Assembly: GCF_018375725.1 (NCBI RefSeq)
Contig: NZ_JAHACR010000094.1
Location: 1 to 13,392, forward strand
DNA: 13,392 bases
Source: Burkholderia sp.
Lineage (GTDB): Bacteria; Pseudomonadota; Gammaproteobacteria; Burkholderiales; Burkholderiaceae
Direction of reading: 5' to 3'
How positions within the stretch are numbered: the first letter of the stretch is position 1; each line of letters begins with the position of its first letter. Below, piece after piece: positions 1-6,427 of this stretch. Below the pieces are notes generated by a model, which was not told the origin of the DNA, made no database searches, and saw nothing but the letters and a program-made list of their open reading frames with translations. A program made the position numbers and the translations under genes.

Positions 1-1965
1 CGCGCTGCCGCGATCGCGCACAAGCCGGCACGGCTGTCCTTCGAGGAAGCGGCGACGGTGCCGACGACGTTCTTCACCGCTTACTACGCACTGGTCGAGA
101 TGGCGCGTTTGCGCCGCGGCGAGCGCGTGCTCGTGCACGGCGGCGCGGGCGGAGTGGGAATCGCGGCGATCCAGCTGGCCCGTCATTTGGGCGCGGAGGT
201 GTTCGCGACGGCGGGCAGCGACGAGAAGCGCGCTTTCGTGCGCCTGCTCGGCGCCGACCACGTACTCGGCTCGCGCAGCCTCGCGTTTGCGGACGAGATT
301 CGTGCGATGACGGGCGGCGAGGGTGTCGATGTCGTGCTCAATTCGCTCGCCGGCGAGGCGATGGTGCGCAGCATCGATACGTTGCGTCCGTTTGGCCGTT
401 TCATCGAACTGGGCAAGCGGGATTTCTACGAGAACAGCCATATCGGGCTGCGGCCTTTCCGCAATAACATCAGCTATTTCGGGGTCGACGCCGATCAGCT
501 CATGGGCGCTCGCCCCGACCTGACCGCACGCCTGTTTGGCGAAGTGATGCACTTGTTCGCGGAAGGCGTGTTGCATCCGTTGCCGTACCGCGCATTCCCG
601 GCGGAACATGCCGAGGATGCATTCCGCTACATGCAACAGGCTCGCCAGATCGGCAAGGTGCTCGTCACGTATCCATCGGGCACGCCTGCGCCGACGCGTG
701 GCGTCGCGGCGCCCGCACCGCTCGCGCTCGATCCGCACGGCGCTTATCTCGTCATCGGCGGCACGGGCGGCCTGGGCTTCGCCAGCGCGCGCTGGATGAT
801 CGAACGCGGCGCGCGTCACCTGACGCTCGCGAGCCGCTCGGGCGAACTTGCGCCCGCGGCGCGCGACGAGGTCGCCGGCTGGCGCGCCACGCTCGGTGCG
901 ACGATCGACGTCGTCGCCTGCGACGTGACGGATGCCGGCGCGGTTGACGCCGTGATCGCGCAGATCGGCGCGCGCGGCACGCCGCTCAAGGGTGTGCTCC
1001 ATTCGGCGATGCACATCGACGATGGTCTCGTGCGCAACCTCGACAACGAACGATTGGCGGCAGTGCTTGCACCGAAGGTCGCGGGTGCGTGGAATCTGCA
1101 TCGCGCGACGCGCGACCTGGCGCTCGACTGGTTCGTCGTCTATTCGTCGGCGACGACGTATCTGGGCAACCCCGGCCAGGCGAGCTACGTCGCGGCGAAC
1201 AGTTTCCTCGAGGCACTGGTCGAGCACCGCCGGGACGCAGGACTGCCGGGCACGTTCATGGCCTGGGGCCCGCTCGAGGATGTCGGTTTTCTCGCGCGGA
1301 ACGCGGACACGCGCGAAGCGCTGCAGGCACGCATCGGCGGTGCGTCGATCACCTCGGACGAGGCGCTTGCTGCGCTCGAGCGTACGCTTGTCGCGGGCGC
1401 GGCAGGCGAGGCGGTCGTCCGGCTCGACTGGCATGCGGTCGCGCGCGGAATGCCCGCTGCGAAAGCGCGTCGCTACTCGCTGCTGCAGGCGCGTGCGGCC
1501 GGCGGCGATACGCGCGACGGCGGCGGGCAATTGCGCGAGCAGGTCCTCGCGTTGCCGCGTGACGAAGCGGTGCTGCTCGTTGCCGAAACGCTGCAGACGC
1601 AAATCGCGCGCATTCTGCATATGACGCCCGACCGGATCGCGCTCGACAAATCGGTGCTCGACATGGGGATGGATTCGCTGATGGGCATGGAGCTTGGGCT
1701 CGCGGTCGAGGAAGCGTTCGAGGTCAAGCTGTCGGTGATGGCGATCGCCGAGGGGGCGACCGTGCTGATGCTTGCTGGCCGGATCGTCGACTCGATCGCG
1801 GCGGCAAGCGAGCCGGGCGGTGCATCGGCGGAGGCGGCGGCGCGCGACGAAGTCGCCGCACTGGCTGCGAAGCATGCGCTCGACGGTGAAGCGCGGTCCT
1901 TGCTCGACGTCGGGTCGCATGGCGCGGCGGATGCGGCGCACGCGACACAGGCGGCGGTCGAATGA
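1..1965 (+). CDS. Type I polyketide synthase, C-terminal part (ER-KR-ACP), 5' truncated by window
   Basis: The frame is open from base 1, so the gene starts upstream. Three domains can be read. The enoylreductase covers about bases 1-670, with an NADPH loop VHGGAGGVGIAA near 133-168. The ketoreductase covers about 720-1390: its Rossmann loop GGTGGLG lies near 757-777, the catalytic Ser, Tyr and Asn lie near 1147, 1186 and 1198, and an IDD at 1015-1023 sits where B-type ketoreductases carry LDD, which predicts a D-configured hydroxyl intermediate. The acyl carrier protein covers about 1560-1800, with the phosphopantetheine serine in GMDSL at 1675. ER and KR in one module mean the chain can be reduced to a saturated alkyl. 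After the ACP comes only an Ala-rich tail of about 55 residues, with no thioesterase or reductase, so release must depend on another protein. The likely candidate is the oxoamine synthase two genes downstream. The stop overlaps the next start (ATGA), which points to translational coupling. KS, AT and DH domains are presumably upstream. Confidence 0.93.
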   Translation, partial: RAAAIAHKPARLSFEEAATVPTTFFTAYYALVEMARLRRGERVLVHGGAGGVGIAAIQLARHLGAEVFATAGSDEKRAFVRLLGADHVLGSRSLAFADEIRAMTGGEGVDVVLNSLAGEAMVRSIDTLRPFGRFIELGKRDFYENSHIGLRPFRNNISYFGVDADQLMGARPDLTARLFGEVMHLFAEGVLHPLPYRAFPAEHAEDAFRYMQQARQIGKVLVTYPSGTPAPTRGVAAPAPLALDPHGAYLVIGGTGGLGFASARWMIERGARHLTLASRSGELAPAARDEVAGWRATLGATIDVVACDVTDAGAVDAVIAQIGARGTPLKGVLHSAMHIDDGLVRNLDNERLAAVLAPKVAGAWNLHRATRDLALDWFVVYSSATTYLGNPGQASYVAANSFLEALVEHRRDAGLPGTFMAWGPLEDVGFLARNADTREALQARIGGASITSDEALAALERTLVAGAAGEAVVRLDWHAVARGMPAAKARRYSLLQARAAGGDTRDGGGQLREQVLALPRDEAVLLVAETLQTQIARILHMTPDRIALDKSVLDMGMDSLMGMELGLAVEEAFEVKLSVMAIAEGATVLMLAGRIVDSIAAASEPGGASAEAAARDEVAALAAKHALDGEARSLLDVGSHGAADAAHATQAAVE

Positions 1966-2876
1966 CGGCGCCGGCTGGCTGGACCACGAACCAGGGCACG
2001 CTCGCGCGTCCGCTGACGATCGTCGGCCACGGGCTGCATACGGGCCGGAAGGTCAACGTGCGCATTCTGCCGGTGCAGCCCGGCGACGGCATGTCCGGCA
2101 TCGCGTTCCGGCGTACCGGGCGCGGGCGTGCGCTCGCGACGCTGGCCGTCGATCCGGCGTTGCGCCGTGCGCAGCCGCTCTGCACGATGCTGCGCAATGC
2201 GGACGGGATCGGCGTGCGGACGGTCGAGCATTTGCTCGCGTCGCTGCTGGCGTGCGAGATCGATCACGCCATCGTCGAACTCGACGCCGAGGAAGTCCCG
2301 ATTCTCGACGGCAGCGCCGCACCGTGGGTCGAGGCGATTTGCGCATGCGGCCGCGTCGCGCTTCCGGCGCCGAAGCGCTTCATTCGTGTGCGACGGCCGC
2401 TCGTGGTAAGCGATGGGGAAGGGGAGCAGCGCCGCGAGATGCGGATCGAGCCGGCGCCCCGCTATGAGCTGAGTGTGCGAAACGACCTGAAAGGGTTCGG
2501 CGACATGCACTGGGACGGCACGCTGACCCCCGCTGCATTTGCGGCCGAGATCGCGCCATCGCGCTCGTACGGACGCGTCAAATGGGCAGTGCCCGCCATC
2601 CTCGCCGGTTACGTGCGCGGCGTGCCGATCCTGCGCGGCGCGCGGCCGTCGTGCACCGCGTCGATCGTCGGCAATCGCGTGCTCGGCGGGATGCGTCTGC
2701 CCGACGAGTTCGTTCGCCACCGCGTGCTCGACCTCGTCGGCGATCTCGCGCTTGCCGGCGCGCCGCTCCTGGCGCGTGTGACCGCGCATCGCCCGAGCCA
2801 TGAAATGAATTTCCGGCTTGTCGACGCGCTGCTTGGTACGCCGGATGCGTGGGAGTGGGCCGAGATCTCCGCGTAA
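1962..2876 (+). CDS. LpxC-family zinc-dependent deacetylase encoded in the PKS operon
   Basis: This 304-residue protein matches LpxC (UDP-3-O-acyl-GlcNAc deacetylase, the committed lipid A step; E. coli enzyme 305 residues) along its whole length. Visible motifs are GHGLHTG (22-28), RTVEHLLASL with catalytic Glu89 and zinc ligand His90, ILDGSAAPW (114-122), DEFVRHRVLDLVGDL with zinc ligands His253 and Asp257, and PSHEMN with the active-site His280. All catalytic residues are therefore present. Differences from E. coli LpxC as I align it: Thr191-Phe192 become Ser202-Tyr203, Lys239 becomes Arg254, and the stretch between that motif and the second zinc motif is about 4 residues longer with a divergent sequence. 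In Burkholderia the housekeeping lpxC normally sits beside ftsZ in the cell-division cluster, so this is probably a second copy. Its ATG overlaps the PKS stop, which ties it to that pathway. It could deacetylate a pathway intermediate or act as an insensitive spare LpxC; the sequence does not decide. Confidence 0.9.
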   Translation: MTAPAGWTTNQGTLARPLTIVGHGLHTGRKVNVRILPVQPGDGMSGIAFRRTGRGRALATLAVDPALRRAQPLCTMLRNADGIGVRTVEHLLASLLACEIDHAIVELDAEEVPILDGSAAPWVEAICACGRVALPAPKRFIRVRRPLVVSDGEGEQRREMRIEPAPRYELSVRNDLKGFGDMHWDGTLTPAAFAAEIAPSRSYGRVKWAVPAILAGYVRGVPILRGARPSCTASIVGNRVLGGMRLPDEFVRHRVLDLVGDLALAGAPLLARVTAHRPSHEMNFRLVDALLGTPDAWEWAEISA

Positions 2877-2911
2877 CATAGCGGTTTTTCAAGATAAGAA
2901 CGAAGGAACCG

Positions 2912-4234
2912 ATGCGACTCGGAGATCAGCTCCGCCAGCAACTGGCGGCGAAAGCCCTGAAACGACAGCTCGAGCGAGTGACCGAGGCGGATCATGCGCC
3001 TGTCGTACCCGGTACGGTCGCGCCGCAGACTGCGGGTTCGGCACGCAGCCGGTTCGAGGCCATGCCGCAATATCAGCAGTTGCGGATCATGCGCGAGATG
3101 GGCGAGAAACTGCGTGTCGAGTCGCCGTTTTTCCGCGTGCACGATGGCGTTGCGGGCGCAACGACCCAGATCGGCGGCCGTGAATACCTGAACTTCGCCA
3201 ATTACAACTACCTCGGATTCGCGGGGGATCCCGATATCTCTGCGCGCGCAAAGGCGGCCATCGATCGCTATGGCACGTCCGCATCGGCGAGCCGGATGGT
3301 GGCGGGCGAGCGGCCCGTGCAACGCGCGCTCGAACGCGCCCTCGCATCGTTCTACGAGACGGACGATTGCGTCGCCTTCGTGAGCGGCCATGCGACCAAT
3401 GTGACCGTGATCGGCGCATTGTTCGGGCCGGGCGACCTGATCGTGCACGACGCACTCGCGCACAACAGCATCGTGCAGGGCGCGCAGCTGAGCGGTGCGA
3501 AGCGACTCAGTTTTGCGCATAACGACTGGCAGGCGCTCGATGCGCTGCTCGCGCGCGTGCGCGGCGAATACCGGCATGTACTGATCGCGATCGAAGGGCT
3601 GTACAGCATGGACGGCGACTTTCCGGACCTGCAGCGCTTCGTCGAGATCAAGGCGCGTCATGGCGCGTTTCTGCTGGTCGACGAAGCGCATTCGCTCGGC
3701 GTGCTCGGCGCGACCGGCAGGGGGATCCGCGAGCAATGCGGTGTCCCGTCCGATTCCGTCGATCTGTGGATGGGCACGCTGAGCAAGACGCTTGCCGGTT
3801 GCGGCGGCTACATTGCCGGCTGCCAGCCGCTGATCGATATGCTTCGTCACCTGGCCCCCGGATTCCTTTACAGCGTCGGATTGGCGCCGGTACTCGCGGA
3901 GACGGCGCTCGCCGCGCTGGAGCGCTTGCAGGCCGAGCCGGAACGCGTTGCGCAGTTGCAGGCCCGCGGCCGTCAATTCCTGAACGAGGCGCGGGCGGCG
4001 GTATTGAACACCGGCACGAGCGAAGGCTACGCCGTCGTCCCCGTGATCACGGGGAGCTCGCTGAAGGCGGCGCAATGGGCGAATGCATTGTTCGAAGAGG
4101 GGATCAACGTGCAGCAGATTTTTTATCCGGCTGTCGAGGAGAAGGCGGCGCGGCTGCGCTTTTTCATCTGCTCGACGCACGAACCCGAGCAGATTAGCCG
4201 CACGATCGCCACATTGGCGCGTCTTGCCCGATAG
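2912..4234 (+). CDS. PLP-dependent alpha-oxoamine synthase (PKS-associated AOS type)
   Basis: This 440-residue fold-type I PLP enzyme belongs to the family of BioF, KBL and serine palmitoyltransferase, which condense an acyl thioester with an amino acid and lose CO2. Visible motifs are NYLGF (99-103), GTSASASRMVAGE (121-133), the PLP-stacking His184 in DALAHNSI, VDEAHSLGVLG (256-266) with Asp257 and His260, and the Schiff-base lysine K292 in GTLSKTLAGCGGYIAG. The segment APGFLYSVGLAP (about 315-326) and the helical N-terminal extension of about 80 residues resemble AOS proteins and domains attached to polyketide synthases more than BioF, and no biotin genes are nearby. The upstream PKS ends in an ACP without thioesterase, so this enzyme probably off-loads the chain to form an alpha-amino ketone. 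The start is ATG 2912 with AAGGA at 2903-2907, 35 bp after the LpxC-like gene. The amino acid substrate (Ser, Ala, Gly or other) cannot be read from the sequence. Confidence 0.88.
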   Translation: MRLGDQLRQQLAAKALKRQLERVTEADHAPVVPGTVAPQTAGSARSRFEAMPQYQQLRIMREMGEKLRVESPFFRVHDGVAGATTQIGGREYLNFANYNYLGFAGDPDISARAKAAIDRYGTSASASRMVAGERPVQRALERALASFYETDDCVAFVSGHATNVTVIGALFGPGDLIVHDALAHNSIVQGAQLSGAKRLSFAHNDWQALDALLARVRGEYRHVLIAIEGLYSMDGDFPDLQRFVEIKARHGAFLLVDEAHSLGVLGATGRGIREQCGVPSDSVDLWMGTLSKTLAGCGGYIAGCQPLIDMLRHLAPGFLYSVGLAPVLAETALAALERLQAEPERVAQLQARGRQFLNEARAAVLNTGTSEGYAVVPVITGSSLKAAQWANALFEEGINVQQIFYPAVEEKAARLRFFICSTHEPEQISRTIATLARLAR

Positions 4235-4245
4235 CGGGCGGCAGC

Positions 4246-4923
4246 GTGGCTTTCGTGAGCGACGGTGACATGAGCGGCGTGCCGGACGTGGGCGCCGGGT
4301 TGCATTTCCGGGCCGCCGGACCACGGGATGCCGCCGCGTGCGCGCCGCTCGTCTTTGCGTCCGGCGTCAAGGAGTTCGGCTTTTTTCTCGGTGAGCCCGA
4401 TGCACGATGCATCGCGTTTTTGCAGCGCACCTTCGCATCGCGCTTCGGCCGCTTTTCGTGGCGGCGCCATCGCGTCGCCGTGAGCGATGACGGTCAGGTG
4501 CTTGGCGTCCTCGCGGTTCATGACGGGCGCCGGACGAGGTTCGACGACATTCATGTCGCGTGGGCACTGATGCGTTTCTTCGGGATTCGGCGCACGCTTG
4601 GCATGCTGCTGCGCGGGCTCGTCCTGGAAACCGAATTGCCGGCGCCCGCGCGCTCGCAGATGTTGATTGCACACTGCGCGACGGACATGCGGTATCGCGG
4701 CACCGGGATATTCAGCGCGCTGCTTGCCGACGCGTGTCGTGTCGGCATGATTCCGTCCGGCGGGCATCGGGACGTGGTGCTCGACGTGCTGACCAGCAAT
4801 GTGCGCGCACGCACGCTATATGAGCGTCGTGGATTCGTTGCGCTGCCGCGTTCGTCTCGTCGCTCGAGCCGGCTGCCGGCGGAGCTTGAATCGATCCGGA
4901 TGCGGCTCGGCACGGGAGCGTGA
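4246..4923 (+). CDS. GNAT-family N-acyltransferase
   Basis: This 225-residue protein has a recognisable GNAT acyl-CoA-binding core: the pyrophosphate-binding motif RYRGTG (149-154, matching R-x-x-G-x-G) and the C-terminal motif NVRARTLYERRGF (185-197), both typical of the superfamily. It starts 11 bp after the oxoamine synthase stop, so it is very probably the last gene of the same operon. The GTG at 4246 gives the longest form. An in-frame ATG at 4270 is equally possible, and neither has a clear Shine-Dalgarno. An amino-ketone or amino-alcohol made by the oxoamine synthase would be a natural substrate for N-acylation, and some bacterial ceramide-type N-acyltransferases belong to this fold, but the acyl donor and acceptor cannot be deduced here. 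A basic patch (RSSRRSSR, about 202-209) near the C terminus could contact membrane or an acidic partner; that is speculative. Confidence 0.85.
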   Translation: MAFVSDGDMSGVPDVGAGLHFRAAGPRDAAACAPLVFASGVKEFGFFLGEPDARCIAFLQRTFASRFGRFSWRRHRVAVSDDGQVLGVLAVHDGRRTRFDDIHVAWALMRFFGIRRTLGMLLRGLVLETELPAPARSQMLIAHCATDMRYRGTGIFSALLADACRVGMIPSGGHRDVVLDVLTSNVRARTLYERRGFVALPRSSRRSSRLPAELESIRMRLGTGA

Positions 4924-4957
4924 GGCCGGAGCGGGCAGATTTCCGAGAGGCAAAGAA

Positions 4958-4985
4958 AAAGGGCTTAGCCGAAGCTAAGCCCTTT
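4958..4985. terminator. Hairpin terminator shared by converging operons
   Basis: A perfect 12-bp stem (4958-4969 with 4974-4985) closes a four-base loop, CGAA on the plus strand and the stable TTCG on the minus strand. Read on the minus strand the stem runs into TTTTTCTTTG, a classical intrinsic terminator ending the tRNA-Lys transcript about 10 nt after its CCA. On the plus strand it lies 34 bp after the GNAT stop and is followed by TTTGAATTCTTT, a weaker tail, so it may also stop the PKS-side operon. Confidence 0.85.
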
Positions 4986-4993
4986 GAATTCTT

Positions 4994-5069
4994 TGGTAGG
5001 CCGTGCGGGACTCGAACCTGCGACCAACGGATTAAAAGTCCGCTGCTCTACCAACTGAGCTAACGACCC
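4994..5069 (-). tRNA. tRNA-Lys (anticodon UUU)
   Basis: The complement folds as a 76-nt cloverleaf. The acceptor is GGGTCGT, the D-arm is GCTC-AGTTGGTA-GAGC, and the anticodon arm is GCGGA-CTTTTAA-TCCGT with TTT at positions 34-36. The T loop is TTCGAGT, the discriminator is A, and CCA is encoded at 4994-4996. Two oddities are visible. The acceptor stem contains G1-U72 and U4-G69 wobbles because its 3' strand reads ACGGCCT. The T stem GCAGG/CCCGC has an A51-C63 mismatch. Both changes fall in the 3' half. A consensus-like promoter upstream and a UUCG terminator downstream suggest that it is expressed as its own unit. Confidence 0.95.
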
Positions 5070-5081
5070 AAAGAGAAAGAA

Positions 5082-5110
5082 ATTATATTGGCAGATTTTG
5101 ACCCTGTCAA
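5082..5110 (-). promoter_or_regulatory. Near-consensus sigma-70 promoter of tRNA-Lys
   Basis: On the minus strand TTGACA (5110-5105) and TATAAT (5087-5082) are separated by exactly 17 bp. This is a full match to both sigma-70 hexamers, 12 bp before the mature tRNA 5' end at 5069. The -35 lies inside the dyad TTGAC-AGG-GTCAA, and the -10 overlaps one arm of a wider inverted repeat (5085-5093 with 5116-5124). Confidence 0.9.
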
Positions 5111-5124
5111 CAACTTGCCAATAT
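5085..5124. repeat. Inverted repeat around the tRNA-Lys promoter
   Basis: ATATTGGCA at 5085-5093 is repeated in perfect inversion at 5116-5124, with 22 bp between the arms and centres about 31 bp apart (close to three helical turns). Inside it lies a second dyad, TTGAC/GTCAA with a 3-bp spacer. The outer arms overlap the -10 and lie just upstream of the -35. The right arm abuts seven or so T residues at the end of cpoB. It could be an operator or a weak hairpin between cpoB and the tRNA. Confidence 0.5.
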
Positions 5125-5128
5125 TTTT

Positions 5129-5890
5129 TTACTTGATGGTCTGCAGCCTGCCCTGCGCCGTCTGTGCCGCGCTCGTACCGCTGAACTGAGAGATGACCTG
5201 TTCAAAGGTGCGCTTCGCCGCGGCCTTCTGACCTTGCTCGAGCTGGTTCGTGCCGATCGCCACCATCGCGTCGGCTGCGCGCGGATGCTGCGGGAACTTG
5301 CTGACCAGGTTCTGCCACGTCGCCGTCGAGCCCTTGTAGTCGCGCAGCGCATACTGCGCGTTGCCGAGCCAGTATTGCGCGGTCGGCTGGTAAGGGCTCT
5401 GCGGATATTTCGCGATGAAGCTGCGGAACGATGCAGCGGCCGCTTTGAAATTGCCGTCGCGGAATTGCTGTTGCGCTGCATTGAACGCTTCCGTCTCGCC
5501 CGGCTGCACGGTGCCTTCGACGCCATCGACCGTCTTCTGCTGCGGCTCGAATTTCTTGAGTCGCGTGTCGAGATCGGTGTAGTACTCCTTCTGCTGGCGT
5601 TCGAGCGTCGTGAGACGGTTCGTCAGATCCTCGTTCTCGCCGCGCAGTGTCGCGACCTGCTGGTTCAGCTGGTCGAGGCGGGCGGTCTGGTCGAGGATCG
5701 TCCGCTGCGCCGCCGACAGCTGGTTGGCGAGGTTGTCGCTCTTGCTGCGCAGATCGAGCACGGCACGGCGCGCCTCGTTGTCATCGAACATGCCGGCGTG
5801 CGCCGGCGCGGCCGACCACGCCGCGCCGGCGACGCAAAACGCTGCGGCTACGCGCAGCCAGGAAACACGGTGCGTCATACAGCGAACCAT
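5129..5890 (-). CDS. cpoB: Cell division coordinator CpoB (YbgF), Tol-Pal periplasmic protein
   Basis: This 253-residue protein has the CpoB plan. A signal peptide ends at AHA|G (about residue 32). A coiled coil with regular Leu and Gln/Glu heptads spans about 40-112 (the trimerisation region). A linker follows, and C-terminal TPR repeats run from about 134 (EAFNAAQQQFRDGNF, FIAKYPQSPYQPTAQYWLG, KFPQHPRAADAMVAIG). In E. coli CpoB binds TolA and PBP1B and coordinates septal peptidoglycan synthesis with outer-membrane constriction. It follows pal by 13 bp as the last protein gene of the tol-pal operon. ATG 5890 and ATG 5878 (MTHRVSW) are both possible starts; the second gives the more typical signal peptide and neither has a strong ribosome site. 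No terminator follows, and the tRNA-Lys promoter begins within 20 bp of its stop. Confidence 0.95.
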   Translation of the reverse strand: MVRCMTHRVSWLRVAAAFCVAGAAWSAAPAHAGMFDDNEARRAVLDLRSKSDNLANQLSAAQRTILDQTARLDQLNQQVATLRGENEDLTNRLTTLERQQKEYYTDLDTRLKKFEPQQKTVDGVEGTVQPGETEAFNAAQQQFRDGNFKAAAASFRSFIAKYPQSPYQPTAQYWLGNAQYALRDYKGSTATWQNLVSKFPQHPRAADAMVAIGTNQLEQGQKAAAKRTFEQVISQFSGTSAAQTAQGRLQTIK

Positions 5891-5903
5891 CCGTTAAGGT
5901 TGC

Positions 5904-6410
5904 TTACTGTTGGTAGACGAGATCGCCGCGGCGGTTCTGCGCCCACGCTGCCTCGTCGTGACCCGTCGCCATCGGCTTTTCCTTGCCGAGGCTCACGGCT
6001 TCCATTTGCGAGTCGGCCACGCCGAGCAGGCCCATCGCGCGGCGAACGGCTTCCGCACGCTTCTGGCCCAGCGCCAGGTTGTACTCGCTCGTGCCGCGCT
6101 CGTCGGTGTTGCCCTGGATCAGCACGTGGCGCTGCGGGTGGCTCTTCAGGTACTGCGCGTGCTGCTGCAGCATCGACTGATACTCGTCCTTCACCGAATA
6201 GCTGTCGAAATCGAAGTAGACGCTGCGCTTCGCGAGCGGGCTGTTCGGATCGTTCAGCGGATCGACGTTGACTTGCGCGACATTGTCGGCGCCCGGTTGC
6301 GTGCTCATCGCGCCGCCGGCCTTGTCGTCGAGCTTCACGCCCGACTTACACGCGGCCAGCGCGCCGATCATCATCACAGCCAGGGCCAGACGAGCTTTTT
6401 TCGACATCAT
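5904..6410 (-). CDS. pal: Peptidoglycan-associated lipoprotein Pal
   Basis: This 168-residue outer-membrane lipoprotein anchors the Tol system to peptidoglycan. The signal peptide ends in the lipobox LAAC with the lipidated Cys at residue 21, followed by Lys rather than Asp, which is consistent with Lol transport to the outer membrane. After a flexible linker the OmpA-like domain carries VYFDFDSYSV and NTDERGTSEYNLALGQKRAEAV, including the Asp and Arg that bind diaminopimelate in this family. The frame is open to 6449, but I chose ATG 6410 because AAGGAGAG (6423-6416) stands 5 nt before it and the signal peptide then has the right form. A second ATG immediately after (6407) has 8-nt spacing and may be the one used. 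The gap to tolB is 17 bp and holds only this ribosome site. Confidence 0.96.
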   Translation of the reverse strand: MMSKKARLALAVMMIGALAACKSGVKLDDKAGGAMSTQPGADNVAQVNVDPLNDPNSPLAKRSVYFDFDSYSVKDEYQSMLQQHAQYLKSHPQRHVLIQGNTDERGTSEYNLALGQKRAEAVRRAMGLLGVADSQMEAVSLGKEKPMATGHDEAAWAQNRRGDLVYQQ

Positions 6411-6415
6411 GGTTA

Positions 6416-6423
6416 CTCTCCTT
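6416..6423 (-). promoter_or_regulatory. Ribosome binding site deciding the pal start
   Basis: The minus strand reads AAGGAGAG just after the tolB stop, 5 nt before ATG 6410 and 8 nt before ATG 6407. It is the strongest Shine-Dalgarno in the operon and rules out the longer in-frame start at 6449, which would lie inside tolB. Confidence 0.8.
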
Positions 6424-6427
6424 GTGG

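Noticed and set aside
1473..2879. Long minus-strand open frame (468 codons) opposite the PKS end and LpxC-like gene
   Set aside because: High GC leaves few stops; the translation has no motifs and the opposite strand holds conserved ACP and LpxC signatures.
2912..4234. Calling the oxoamine synthase BioF of biotin synthesis
   Set aside because: No bio genes are nearby, the protein is longer with an N-terminal helix, and motifs fit PKS-linked AOS better.
2609..4324. Long minus-strand open frame (571 codons) opposite the oxoamine synthase
   Set aside because: It mirrors the codon periodicity of the plus-strand gene, is Arg/His-rich without any domain, and overlaps a clearly recognisable enzyme.
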